Shown: positions 34,626 through 43,216, counted from the stretch's first letter. The stretch: 64,000 nucleotides of DNA from CAYJNO01 sp964371715 (GCA_964371715.1 CAYJNO010000002.1:61203-125202), one strand, 5' to 3'. Made by a program: numbers and translations. The notes: a model not told the origin generated them from the letters alone.

Positions 34626-37448
34626 TTATCCTTCCATTATTTTCTTTAAATATTGCCCTGTATAACTTTCTTTTACTTTCATTACTTGTTCAGGACTTCC
34701 AATAGCTACTACTTCACCACCATTGTCACCACCATTTGGTCCTAAATCTATTAAATAGTCAGCCGATTTAATAATATCTAAATTATGCTCAATAATTAAT
34801 ACCGTATCTTGATGATCTACAATACGTTGTAATACTAATAATAATTTCTTAACATCTTCACTATGTAATCCTGTTGTAGGTTCGTCTAAAACAAACAGTG
34901 TTTTACCTGTTGCTTTCTTTTGTAGCTCACTTGCAAGTTTAACCCTTTGTGCTTCACCACCAGAAAGTGTAGTTGCACTTTGTCCTAGTTTTATATAACC
35001 AAGTCCAACATCTTGTATCATTTTTAAACGATTTCTAATTTTATGTATTGAATCAAAGAACTCAATTGATTCATCAATTGTCATCTCTAAAATTTCATAA
35101 ATATTTTTTTCTTTATATTTAACTTGTAATGTTTCTTCATTATATCTTTTTCCATGACATACTGAACACGGTACATAAACATCTGGTAAAAAGTGCATTG
35201 AAATCTTTTTAACACCATCTCCTTGGCAAGCTTCACATCTTCCACCTTTTACATTAAACGAGAATCTACCTTTATCATATCCTCTAATTTTTGCTTCTTT
35301 TGTTAAGGCAAATAAATCTCTTATTTCATCAAATACTCCTGTATATGTAACTGGATTAGATCTTGGTGTACGTCCAATTGGATCTTGAGATATAGTAATA
35401 ATCTTATCAATATTTTCCATACCTTTTACTTTTTTAACAGCACCAGGTTTTACACGTGGTTTGCCTAAATTATGTTGTACCGCCTTAGAGATAACTTCAT
35501 TAACTAGTGTTGATTTACCACTTCCACTAACTCCTGTTACAACACTCATTGTACCAAACGGAATTTTCACACTCACATCTTTTAAATTATTCTCACTTGC
35601 TTTGACAACTTCTAAGAATTTACCATTACCTTTACGTCTAGTTTCAGGAACATCTATTTTCATCTTACCACTTAAATATTGTCCTGTAATCGATTTTTCA
35701 TTATCCATTACTTCTTGTGGAGTTCCTGCTGCAATTACTTCTCCACCATTTAAACCTGCACCAGGACCAATATCAATAATATAATCAGATGCTAACATCG
35801 TTTCTTCATCATGTTCTACAATAATTAAGCTATTTCCTAAATCACGCATCTTAATTAAAGTATTAATTAATTTTTCATTATCTTTTTGATGTAAACCAAT
35901 TGAAGGTTCATCTAATACATATAACACTCCTGTTAATTTAGAACCAATTTGTGTCGCAAGTCTAATTCTTTGTGCTTCACCACCACTTAAAGAACCAGCC
36001 ATACGATTTAATGTTAAATAGTCTAAACCAACATCTATTAAGAATGATAAACGATTTTTTATCTCTACTATTACAAGTCTAGCAATCTCAGCTTTTTGTT
36101 CATCTAATTTAAGTTCACTTATCCATACGTGTGCATCTTTAATTGACATTTTAGTAAATTCATCAATATTTAAGCCACCAACTCTAACACTTAATACTTT
36201 TTCATTTAAACGTTTACCATGACATGTAGGGCATGGTAATTCATCCATAAATGTTGCATACCACTCTCTTGATGATTGTGATGTAGTTTCCTGATGTCTT
36301 CTTTCAATTAAATCAACAATACCTTCAATAAATTCATTTCGTTGATAAACATTTCCTGATGATGAAACTAAAGTATATTTAATTGGTACATCTGACCCAT
36401 ATAAACAATAGTTCAATTCTTTCTTAGTTAGTTTATTTAATGGCTTTGTATAATCAATTTTATAGTAATCTAATATTTGCTTAAATTTATTCCATTCAAT
36501 ATTTTCTGTATCAACAATATTTTTATAATATCTTATTCCACCATCTTTAATTGATACATTAAAATCAGGTATTAAATAATCTATATCTACTTTTTGTTTA
36601 AATCCTAAACCTTTACAATCTTCACACGCCCCTAATGGATTATTAAATGAAAATAATCTCGGTTCTAAAGTGGGCAGTGAAAAACCACAAATAGGACATG
36701 CATAATTGGCTGAGAATAGTTCTCTTTCTTCCTTCACTTTGCAAACTGCAATGCCATCTGTTAATCCTAAACATATTTCAAAAGAGTCAAATAAGCGACT
36801 TCTAATATCATCTTTTTTTACTAGACGATCGACTACAACATCAATCGTGTGTTTTTTGTTTTTATCTAATGCTTCGACTTCTTCTAAGATTACAAGTTCT
36901 TGATCAATATATGCTCTAATAAAACCATCTTTAATTAATTTTTCTATTAAATCTTTAAAAGTTCCTTTTTGATTAGAAATAATTGGAGCAAGAATTTCTA
37001 TTCTTTCATTGTCTTCATAAGTCATTACTTTATCAACCATCTGCGTTATTGTTTGACTAGTAATTGGAATATGATGATTTGGACATATTGGATCTCCAAC
37101 TCTAGCGTACAATAACCTTAAATAATCATAGATTTCTGTTACTGTACCAACAGTTGATCTCGGATTATTTGATGTTGTTTTTTGATCAATCGAAATAGAA
37201 GGGCTTAAACCTTCAATTAAATCAACATCAGGTTTTTCTACTCCACCTAAGAATTGACGCGCATAAGCACTTAATGATTCAACATAGCGCCTTTGCCCTT
37301 CTGCATAGATTGTGTCAAATGCCAATGAAGTTTTTCCACTTCCAGAAAGACCTGTCATTATTACCATTTGATTGCGCGGTATTTCTATATTTATATCTTT
37401 AAGGTTATTAGTGCGTGCACCTTTTATAATAATTTTATCTTTGTTCAT
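34626..37448 (-). CDS. uvrA: Excinuclease ABC subunit A
   Basis: A 940-residue nucleotide-excision repair damage sensor with two ABC ATPase modules: Walker A GLSGSGKTS near residue 33 and GVSGSGKST near residue 640. Both signatures (LSGGEAQRI and LSGGEAQRV) and zinc-binding CxxC clusters are present. Length is normal. It heads the uvrA-hprK-lgt/ppaX-trxB operon, with a weak promoter (TAAACA, 16 bases, TATAAT) upstream. Confidence 0.97.
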   Translation of the reverse strand: MNKDKIIIKGARTNNLKDINIEIPRNQMVIMTGLSGSGKTSLAFDTIYAEGQRRYVESLSAYARQFLGGVEKPDVDLIEGLSPSISIDQKTTSNNPRSTVGTVTEIYDYLRLLYARVGDPICPNHHIPITSQTITQMVDKVMTYEDNERIEILAPIISNQKGTFKDLIEKLIKDGFIRAYIDQELVILEEVEALDKNKKHTIDVVVDRLVKKDDIRSRLFDSFEICLGLTDGIAVCKVKEERELFSANYACPICGFSLPTLEPRLFSFNNPLGACEDCKGLGFKQKVDIDYLIPDFNVSIKDGGIRYYKNIVDTENIEWNKFKQILDYYKIDYTKPLNKLTKKELNYCLYGSDVPIKYTLVSSSGNVYQRNEFIEGIVDLIERRHQETTSQSSREWYATFMDELPCPTCHGKRLNEKVLSVRVGGLNIDEFTKMSIKDAHVWISELKLDEQKAEIARLVIVEIKNRLSFLIDVGLDYLTLNRMAGSLSGGEAQRIRLATQIGSKLTGVLYVLDEPSIGLHQKDNEKLINTLIKMRDLGNSLIIVEHDEETMLASDYIIDIGPGAGLNGGEVIAAGTPQEVMDNEKSITGQYLSGKMKIDVPETRRKGNGKFLEVVKASENNLKDVSVKIPFGTMSVVTGVSGSGKSTLVNEVISKAVQHNLGKPRVKPGAVKKVKGMENIDKIITISQDPIGRTPRSNPVTYTGVFDEIRDLFALTKEAKIRGYDKGRFSFNVKGGRCEACQGDGVKKISMHFLPDVYVPCSVCHGKRYNEETLQVKYKEKNIYEILEMTIDESIEFFDSIHKIRNRLKMIQDVGLGYIKLGQSATTLSGGEAQRVKLASELQKKATGKTLFVLDEPTTGLHSEDVKKLLLVLQRIVDHQDTVLIIEHNLDIIKSADYLIDLGPNGGDNGGEVVAIGSPEQVMKVKESYTGQYLKKIMEG

Positions 37449-37521
37449 TTTATAAACCTACTTTCTATAAAATTATATCATTTTTATTGTGTATGTTTAG
37501 TGATTTATCCTGAAAATATTT

Positions 37522-37550
37522 AAAAACAGAGTATGTAAATAACTCTGTTT
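37522..37550 (-). terminator. Terminator of the metal-efflux operon
   Basis: Arms AAACAGAGT and ACTCTGTTT with a T tract on the minus strand. The stop codon of the ATPase gene adjoins the stem. Confidence 0.85.
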
Positions 37551-39396
37551 AAATTTTCTCTTTAAATTTCATTGCTCTCATTGAATTTAGTATTGCTAAT
37601 ACTGCCACTCCAACATCAGCAAATATTGCTTCGAGCAGTGTTGAATGTCCAAAACCTGCAAGTAATAATACTGCTAGTTTTATTGAAAAAGCTAATATAA
37701 TATTTTGCTTTACAATCCCTAACGTTTTTTTAGAAATTTCAATTGCTGTTATTAATTTATTTAAATCATCATTCATGATTACAATATCTGCTGCTTCAAT
37801 CGCTGCTTCTGAACCTATTTGACCCATTGATATACCAATATCAGCTCTTGCTAAAACCGGAGCATCATTTATACCATCACCGATATAAACAATCTTACCT
37901 TTTGCATCTTTTAGTTCACCATATAATGCTTCTAAGTTATCAACTTTTTCATGTGGTAATAATTCAGCTTTTATTTCACTCATGTTTAACTCTTTTTGTA
38001 TTTCTTTAGCAACACTTATCTTATCACCTGTTAACATAACTGTTTTAAAATTTAATCTATTTAATTTTTCAATTACAGCTTTTGCATTTTCTTTTAGTTG
38101 ATCTCTTAGAATTAAATAACCCAAGTATTCTTTATTTTTTGCAACATAAACAACACTACCTTTTGCTTCTTGAATATTATCAAGTTCTACGCCATTATCT
38201 TTTAATAATTTATAGTTGCCTACTAATAAATTATTTCCTTGATAATTTAATTTAACTCCATGCCCAAAGATTTCTTCCACATCTTTGACATCATTTTGGT
38301 CAAAACTAATTGTTTTGCTTTTTACAATCGCTTTAGCAATTGGATGGTTTGAATTTGTTTCTGCAATTACTGCATATTCTAATACTTCATTAGTATTATT
38401 ATTAACACTATATATTGTATCAATACTGAACTCACCTTTTGTTAAAGTACCTGTTTTATCAAATACAACTATTTCAGTATTCGCTAAGGCTTCTAAATAA
38501 TTTCCACCTTTAACTAATACCTTTTGCTTTGCAGCACCACCAATTCCACCAAAGAATCCTAAAGGTATTGATATGACTAACGCACATGGACATGAAACTA
38601 CTAAGAATGATAATGCACGATATAACCAATCACTAAAATCTCCCATATTTAATAATGGTGGTATAACTGCTAATAGTAATGCACTTACAACAACAATTGG
38701 TGTATAGTATCTTGCAAATTTTGTAATAAATTTTTCTGATTTTGATTTTCTAATTGATGCATTTTCTACAAGTTCTAAAATTTTACTTACTGTTGAATCA
38801 ACGTATAACTTATCTACTCGTACTTTAATTAATCCATTTAAATTTACATAACCTGCAAGTACTTCATTATTTTGTTTTAATTCTAGTGGCAGAGATTCTC
38901 CAGTTAATGATGATGTATCAACTAAAGTATTTCCCTCTATTATAAATCCATCTAATGGTATTTTTTCTCCTGGCTTAATTATAATTATTTCATCAATTAA
39001 TATATCTTCAGGATTAATTTTTTGTTCAACATTATCTCTAATAACATTTGCATACTCTGCTTTAATCGCCATTAATTCTGTAATTGAACTTCTAGATTTA
39101 TTTACAGCATATGTTTGGAATGCCTCACCTACTTGATAGAATAACATTACTAATAATGCTTCTGTTGCTTCATTAATAAATAATGCACCAACAGTTGCGA
39201 TACTCATTAAGAAGTTTTCATCTAGGACATTTCCTTTAAAAATATTTTTAATAGCTTTAAATAAAACATCATATCCTACTATTAAATAGGCAATGATAAT
39301 AAATGCTGTTTTAATATTTTCATCAAATGGCAGTATTGTAGATAGCGCTATTATTAGTGCTATAACTATTTTATAAATTGTAATTTTTAAATTCAT
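37549..39396 (-). CDS. cadA: Heavy-metal P1B-type ATPase (Cd/Zn/Pb type)
   Basis: A 615-residue efflux pump. The metal-binding membrane motif CPC is at 269-271, the phosphorylated Asp313 lies in DKTGT, the TGE actuator is near residue 165, and NHPIAKA and GDGINDAP are present. The segment ISIPLGFFGGIGG after CPC matches the zinc/cadmium/lead subgroup rather than copper pumps. There is no N-terminal HMA domain. That domain is instead a separate gene one base upstream. Metal choice is inferred from subgroup and operator type. Confidence 0.88.
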   Translation of the reverse strand: MNLKITIYKIVIALIIALSTILPFDENIKTAFIIIAYLIVGYDVLFKAIKNIFKGNVLDENFLMSIATVGALFINEATEALLVMLFYQVGEAFQTYAVNKSRSSITELMAIKAEYANVIRDNVEQKINPEDILIDEIIIIKPGEKIPLDGFIIEGNTLVDTSSLTGESLPLELKQNNEVLAGYVNLNGLIKVRVDKLYVDSTVSKILELVENASIRKSKSEKFITKFARYYTPIVVVSALLLAVIPPLLNMGDFSDWLYRALSFLVVSCPCALVISIPLGFFGGIGGAAKQKVLVKGGNYLEALANTEIVVFDKTGTLTKGEFSIDTIYSVNNNTNEVLEYAVIAETNSNHPIAKAIVKSKTISFDQNDVKDVEEIFGHGVKLNYQGNNLLVGNYKLLKDNGVELDNIQEAKGSVVYVAKNKEYLGYLILRDQLKENAKAVIEKLNRLNFKTVMLTGDKISVAKEIQKELNMSEIKAELLPHEKVDNLEALYGELKDAKGKIVYIGDGINDAPVLARADIGISMGQIGSEAAIEAADIVIMNDDLNKLITAIEISKKTLGIVKQNIILAFSIKLAVLLLAGFGHSTLLEAIFADVGVAVLAILNSMRAMKFKEKI

Positions 39397-39397
39397 A

Positions 39398-39613
39398 TTA
39401 TTTTATATTTTCTATTGTATATCCAAGTTCATTTGCTATTTTATTAAACTTGTTAATCATATCATCACTTATTAATCTAGCATCAACAATTAATTTTGAA
39501 GAAATAAAATCTACGTTAACTTCATCTACTCCTTTAACTTTTTCTAGTTTTCTTTCAAATTTTGCTGCACAATTTGCACAATCTAATCCATTTATTTTAT
39601 ATATTTTTGTCAT
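39398..39613 (-). CDS. Stand-alone HMA metal-binding protein
   Basis: A 71-residue ferredoxin-fold heavy-metal-associated domain with the metal-binding motif GLDCANCAAKFE (two cysteines, residues 12-15). It corresponds to the N-terminal domain that is fused in most CadA pumps. The stop is one base before the pump gene. It likely delivers metal to the pump or senses it. Confidence 0.88.
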   Translation of the reverse strand: MTKIYKINGLDCANCAAKFERKLEKVKGVDEVNVDFISSKLIVDARLISDDMINKFNKIANELGYTIENIK

Positions 39614-39623
39614 AAACTCTCCT

Positions 39624-39650
39624 CATATGAATAAATATTCATATGAATAT
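39624..39650. promoter_or_regulatory. ArsR/SmtB-type operator of the metal-efflux operon
   Basis: A perfect inverted repeat of ten-base arms (CATATGAATA) around AA (39624-39645) overlaps a second palindrome ATATTCATATGAATAT (39635-39650). This matches the classic 12-2-12 operators of SmtB/CzrA/CadC metal sensors. It lies between the -10 box and the ribosome binding site. No ArsR-family gene is adjacent. Confidence 0.75.
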
Positions 39651-39677
39651 GATACTATATTGTGTTTCTATTGTCAA
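39649..39677 (-). promoter_or_regulatory. Promoter of the metal-efflux operon
   Basis: A perfect TTGACA (39672-39677) and TATCAT (39649-39654) with 17-base spacing on the minus strand, overlapping the palindromic operator. Confidence 0.85.
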
Positions 39678-39707
39678 AAAAAAATTACTACATATTTTGT
39701 AGTAACC
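39678..39707 (-). terminator. Second terminator-like hairpin upstream of the metal operon
   Basis: Arms TTACTACA and TGTAGTAA with a run of T residues on the minus strand that touches the -35 box. It may catch read-through from rplKA. Confidence 0.6.
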
Positions 39708-39822
39708 TTTTTTGCTTAAACATAAAATTTTGGGGAATTAACTAATAGTGACAAGTTATTAGTTAACTACTTAAAATATAACATAGGTATCAAATCATTT
39801 CATTTGATATGATATTTCTATT

Positions 39823-39847
39823 AAAAAAAATCCACCGAGGTGGATTT
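39823..39847 (-). terminator. Terminator of rplK-rplA
   Basis: Arms AAATCCACC and GGTGGATTT with a two-base loop, followed by eight T residues on the minus strand. Confidence 0.88.
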
Positions 39848-39852
39848 AATTA

Positions 39853-40536
39853 TTATTCAGCAATTAATTTGATTCCAGGACCCATTGTTGTTGATAAAGT
39901 TACACTAGTCATATAGTGACCTTTAACAGCAGCTGGTCTTGCTTTAGCAATTTGTCCATGGATTGCTTTGAAGTTTTCAACTAAAGCTTCTTCAGTAAAT
40001 GAACATTTACCGATTAATACGTTGATGTTACCTTCTTTATCTACACGGTATTCAACTTTACCTTTTTTGATTTCTTCGATAGCGTTAGTAACGTTTGGAG
40101 TAACTGTTCCAGTTTTTGGGTTAGGCATTAATCCTTTTGGTCCTAAAACTTTACCTAATTTTCCTAATTCACCCATCATATCAGGAGTAGCAACGATTAC
40201 ATCGAATTCGAACCATCCTTTTTTGATGTCTTCTAAGATTTCTTTCCCACCAACGAAGTCTGCTCCAGCAGCTTTAGCTTCTTCAACTTTAGCTCCTTGA
40301 GTTACTACTAAAACCTTTTGAGTTTTACCAGTTCCGTTTGGTAATACCATCGCTCCTCTGATTTGTTGATCAGCATGACGTGGATCTACATTTAATTTGA
40401 ATGATACTTCAACTGAAGCATCAAATTTAGTATAATTTGTTTTTTTAGCTAATACTACTGCATCAGCAATAGCATAGTTTACTGTAGAGTCTACTAATTT
40501 AGCAGCTTCTAAATATTTTTTTCCGTGTTTTGGCAT
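39853..40536 (-). CDS. rplA: 50S ribosomal protein L1
   Basis: A 227-residue L1, the mobile stalk protein that also represses its own operon. Recognisable blocks are MPKHGKKYLEAAKLV at the start, GTGKTQKVLV, KVLGPKGLMPNPKTGTV and the C-terminal TMGPGIKL. It follows rplK by six bases. Confidence 0.97.
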   Translation of the reverse strand: MPKHGKKYLEAAKLVDSTVNYAIADAVVLAKKTNYTKFDASVEVSFKLNVDPRHADQQIRGAMVLPNGTGKTQKVLVVTQGAKVEEAKAAGADFVGGKEILEDIKKGWFEFDVIVATPDMMGELGKLGKVLGPKGLMPNPKTGTVTPNVTNAIEEIKKGKVEYRVDKEGNINVLIGKCSFTEEALVENFKAIHGQIAKARPAAVKGHYMTSVTLSTTMGPGIKLIAE

Positions 40537-40542
40537 TGTCTA

Positions 40543-40965
40543 CTAAACCTCCATACCTTCTACTGTGATTCCCATGTTACGAGCTGTACCAGCAACAATT
40601 TTCATTGCTCCTTCGATATCATTAGCATTTAAATCTGGCATTTTGTATTCAGCGATTTCTCTTAATTGATCAACTGTGATACTTCCAGCTTTAGTAGTTT
40701 TTGCATTTGAACTACCTTTGCTAACTTTAGCCGCTTTTAAAATCATGTTAGAAGCAGGTGTAGTTTTTAAAACAAAATCAAATGATTTGTCTTCATAAGC
40801 CGTAATTAATACAGGAACTACATCTCCTGCACGGTCTTTAGTTGCGTCATTGAATTGAACGCAGAATTGTGGCATGTTAATACCAGCTGATGCAAGTGCT
40901 GGACCTGGTTTTGCTCCACCAGCCATGAATTGTAGCTTGCATACTTTTGCAATTTTCTTACTCAC
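40543..40965 (-). CDS. rplK: 50S ribosomal protein L11
   Basis: A 140-residue L11 with the family blocks LQFMAGGAKPGPALASAGINM, FVLKTTPAS and GTARNMGITVEG. It binds the GTPase-centre RNA. The ribosome binding site is AGGAGG. A structured leader precedes it, and the usual nusG-rplK adjacency is broken here, since nusG lies at 26 kb. Confidence 0.97.
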   Translation of the reverse strand: MSKKIAKVCKLQFMAGGAKPGPALASAGINMPQFCVQFNDATKDRAGDVVPVLITAYEDKSFDFVLKTTPASNMILKAAKVSKGSSNAKTTKAGSITVDQLREIAEYKMPDLNANDIEGAMKIVAGTARNMGITVEGMEV

Positions 40966-40994
40966 TAGAATTCCTCCTTATATTGAATCTAGCA

Positions 40995-41050
40995 GTGGTA
41001 AACGGATTATTGCATAATCCTCCCACGCTTGAGGCATAAATAATTTATGC
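40995..41050 (-). promoter_or_regulatory. L1-type autoregulatory leader of rplK-rplA
   Basis: The mRNA leader forms GTGG/CCAC outer pairs around GGATTAT/ATAATCC inner pairs (40995-41026), with the unpaired GAGG expected of L1 target mimics, and an upstream palindrome GCATAAATAATTTATGC (41034-41050). Such leaders copy the 23S rRNA site of L1 and let free L1 block translation. Confidence 0.65.
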
Positions 41051-41056
41051 TTGTTT

Positions 41057-41085
41057 ATTTTACAATATCAACTATCTAAAGTCAA
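41057..41085 (-). promoter_or_regulatory. Promoter of rplK-rplA
   Basis: TTGACT (41080-41085) and TAAAAT (41057-41062), 17 bases apart on the minus strand, giving a leader of about 85 bases. Confidence 0.7.
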
Positions 41086-41106
41086 TGTTTATTAAGCATT
41101 TGTATA

Positions 41107-41145
41107 TAAAAAAGTACAATCAATTTATAATGATTATACTTTTAT
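41107..41145 (-). terminator. Terminator of the prepilin gene
   Basis: Arms AAAAGTA...AATCA and TGATT...TACTTTT around an AT-rich loop, with T residues after it on the minus strand. Confidence 0.75.
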
Positions 41146-41149
41146 TAAG

Positions 41150-41602
41150 TTATTTAATTAAAGCTTCCCAACCTGTAGTTGTATCAATATCTGTACCATA
41201 AGCAGTTATTGATCCAGTTTGAGTATTAATTACTATTTCTAATGTATCTGTTTTACCTTGTACTGATTGAGTAGCTGCTATAGTATTTGGAACTATTGCA
41301 TTCATTACAGTTTCAAATGCATCTCCATTAGGACTTACAGTATAACCACCACTGATTGAATTATAGTTAATTGTGTAACTAGCAGCAGGACTTGATAAGC
41401 TAGGATCTGCTGCCGCTGTTGCTGCTGCATCCATTAAATTTTGTGCAATTTGAATGTCATTTGACTCTCTACCTCTTTCAACATATTGGATATATTGAGG
41501 TGCCAAAACTACTGCAAGTACTGCTATAATCGCGATAACTACGATTAATTCAATTAATGTAAAACCTTTGTTTTTAATATTCTTCATATTCTTTTTATAC
41601 AT
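41150..41602 (-). CDS. Type IV prepilin-like protein
   Basis: 150 residues. The class III signal KGFTLIELIVVIAIIAVLA has the cleavage site Gly-Phe and the conserved Glu at mature position 5, followed by a hydrophobic helix. The rest is a small Ala/Thr/Ser-rich globular domain with repeated Thr-Thr near the C-terminus. No prepilin peptidase, ATPase or membrane platform gene is in the window, so assembly would rely on proteins encoded elsewhere. It may be a competence, adhesion or motility pilin. Translation may start at Met1 or at Met6 (MKNIKNKG); neither has a strong ribosome binding site. Confidence 0.82.
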   Translation of the reverse strand: MYKKNMKNIKNKGFTLIELIVVIAIIAVLAVVLAPQYIQYVERGRESNDIQIAQNLMDAAATAAADPSLSSPAASYTINYNSISGGYTVSPNGDAFETVMNAIVPNTIAATQSVQGKTDTLEIVINTQTGSITAYGTDIDTTTGWEALIK

Positions 41603-41689
41603 TATAGATTCGTGTGCAGCAAATATATTATCATATACATATATGTGTCAATATATTATTTTTTGTCATAATTGTATACTTTTTTATAA

Positions 41690-41725
41690 ATTAAAAGTCA
41701 AGCTTTCTTGAATAACTTGACCTTT
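41690..41725 (-). terminator. Terminator of the downstream flavodoxin gene
   Basis: Arms AAAAGTCAAG and CTTGACCTTT (one wobble pair) around a 13-base loop, with a T-rich tail on the minus strand. Confidence 0.75.
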
Positions 41726-41732
41726 ATAATAA

Positions 41733-42143
41733 CTAAATTAATTTACTTCCTAATGATTCACAATCCATGATAGCTTCTTCATTAGGCTTACCATTAGCCA
41801 TGTAAGTAGTGATTGTTTTTGCAGATGTTTCATTCTCCCAGTTTCTTAACCATTCACCACTACCCCAACCATATGAACCAAATAACACTACACTTTTATC
41901 ATTAAGTAATGTTTTTACTTGGTTCCACATTGGTTGAAAGCTTGCAGGCTCTAACTCTTCTTTGCCAAATGCTGAACAACCAAATGCTAGTGCATCATAT
42001 TTTTCAACAAGTGAGCTATTGAATTCTTCACTTTTATATAAATCTACACTTGCACCTGCTTTTTTTGCTCCATTTTCAATGGCTTTAGCCATTTCTTCTG
42101 TATTTCCTGTTTTACTCCAATAAATTATTGCTATATTTTTCAT
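41733..42143 (-). CDS. Flavodoxin (short chain), copy 2
   Basis: A 136-residue FMN electron carrier. The phosphate loop WSKTGNTEEMA (residues 9-19) and the FMN loop FGSYGWGSGEW near residue 88 are intact. It is similar throughout to the copy at 42437-42850, so the two arose by duplication. It may replace ferredoxin when iron is short. It has its own promoter and an upstream copy of the shared GTTAGT-N4-ACTAAC operator. Confidence 0.93.
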   Translation of the reverse strand: MKNIAIIYWSKTGNTEEMAKAIENGAKKAGASVDLYKSEEFNSSLVEKYDALAFGCSAFGKEELEPASFQPMWNQVKTLLNDKSVVLFGSYGWGSGEWLRNWENETSAKTITTYMANGKPNEEAIMDCESLGSKLI

Positions 42144-42263
42144 TTTTTCTCCGTATATAATTATTTAATAATTTTTATTAGTTTATTTCAAAACACATTT
42201 TTAATAATATTTATATTTCTGTCGATTAAATTTTATAAAAAATTCTTTTACTTTTTATGTTTC

Positions 42264-42292
42264 GTATCATTGTGTTTTGATAATACCAACAA
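42264..42292 (-). promoter_or_regulatory. Probable promoter of flavodoxin copy 2
   Basis: TTGTTG (42287-42292) and TGATAC (42264-42269) with 17-base spacing on the minus strand. The leader would be about 115 bases long. The rest of the 293-base gap is AT-rich. Confidence 0.4.
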
Positions 42293-42307
42293 TAATTACT
42301 AATTCTG

Positions 42308-42327
42308 TAGTTAGTTTTTACTAACTA
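42308..42327. promoter_or_regulatory. GTTAGT-N4-ACTAAC operator, site 1
   Basis: A perfect palindrome TAGTTAGT-TTTT-ACTAACTA lies just upstream of the -35 box of flavodoxin copy 2. The same 6-4-6 core occurs twice upstream of the DUF2325-flavodoxin unit (43157-43172 and 43194-43209). Confidence 0.7.
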
Positions 42328-42436
42328 ATTTAAGGATATATCTCTTTAATCTTATTGTCAATAATATTTTATTAAATTAAACTAAAATATTATATAAATT
42401 TCATAATACTAATATAGCAGTATACTTTTTTATATA

Positions 42437-42850
42437 TTAATTGCTTAAGTTACGTCCTAGGTTCTCACACTCCGTTGTCGCTGCAGCATCAGGTTCTGCA
42501 TTACACATATATGATGTTACTGACTTAGCTACAGTTTCTACTTCCCAGTTTCTTAACCATTCTCCATCACCCCAACCATATGATCCAAATAATACAACAT
42601 CAATCTCACTTAATAGATGTTTTACTTCATCCCACATTGGTTTAAATTCTGACTCTTCTAAAACTTCAGCGCCCATTGATGGACATCCAAATGCAATTCC
42701 ATCATAGTCTGAAACTAATGAACCATTAAATTTATCACTTGTAAATAGTTCTACATTAGCTCCCGCATCTTTTGCTCCACTTTCAATGGCTTTAGCCATC
42801 ATTTCTGTATTCCCTGTTCCACTCCAATAAACAACTGCTATTTTTTTCAT
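42437..42850 (-). CDS. Flavodoxin (short chain), copy 1
   Basis: A 137-residue flavodoxin with WSGTGNTEMMA (FMN phosphate loop) and FGSYGWGDGEW. It is transcribed behind the DUF2325 gene with a 16-base gap and is thus under the two operators at 43157-43209. No terminator is obvious before the next flavodoxin, though about 290 bases separate them. Confidence 0.93.
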   Translation of the reverse strand: MKKIAVVYWSGTGNTEMMAKAIESGAKDAGANVELFTSDKFNGSLVSDYDGIAFGCPSMGAEVLEESEFKPMWDEVKHLLSEIDVVLFGSYGWGDGEWLRNWEVETVAKSVTSYMCNAEPDAAATTECENLGRNLSN

Positions 42851-42866
42851 TAGTTATACTCCTTCT

Positions 42867-43142
42867 TTAAGCATTATTTAATATATTTTTTAATGCAGAT
42901 ATTGAACTTGAATGTGCATGTTTAACTATTGCATTACAGCGTTTAGCTTCATTATTTGCTAATGCAACAAGTTTGTGTGATATTGTGTTAGTAAAAATAA
43001 TTATTAAATCTGGATTTTTGAATTTAGATTTTACATCTCTCTTCATCTTTGTAAAAACCTTCACTTTACATCCATATTCTTTACATGTATCAATATATCT
43101 TCTTTCCATACATTCATTACCGCCTACAATAATTACACTCAT
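42867..43142 (-). CDS. DUF2325 protein
   Basis: A 91-residue Rossmann-like protein that begins MSVIIVGGNECMERRY, as DUF2325 members do. It carries conserved Cys and His residues (Cys20, Cys25 and the KHAHSSS region) that could bind a metal or a redox group. The family is uncharacterised. The pairing with a flavodoxin and the shared operator link it to the same stress. A GGAGG ribosome binding site precedes ATG. Confidence 0.75.
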   Translation of the reverse strand: MSVIIVGGNECMERRYIDTCKEYGCKVKVFTKMKRDVKSKFKNPDLIIIFTNTISHKLVALANNEAKRCNAIVKHAHSSSISALKNILNNA

Positions 43143-43156
43143 AAGTCCTCCTTTTG

Positions 43157-43172
43157 GTTAGTTTTCACTAAC
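43157..43172. promoter_or_regulatory. GTTAGT-N4-ACTAAC operator, site 2
   Basis: GTTAGT-TTTC-ACTAAC lies directly upstream of the ribosome binding site of the DUF2325 gene. Confidence 0.7.
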
Positions 43173-43193
43173 TCATTTATAAAAAATATATTA

Positions 43194-43209
43194 GTTAGAC
43201 ATCACTAAC
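43194..43209. promoter_or_regulatory. GTTAGT-N4-ACTAAC operator, site 3
   Basis: GTTAGA-CATC-ACTAAC with extended flanks TTA and TAA (43191-43212) sits just downstream of the -10 box, a repressor position. Confidence 0.7.
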
Positions 43210-43216
43210 TAATATA

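Noticed and set aside
39781..39820. Small dyad ATCAAAT/ATTTGAT downstream of rplA
   Set aside because: It lacks a T tract and lies in AT-rich DNA between two better terminators, so I did not list it.
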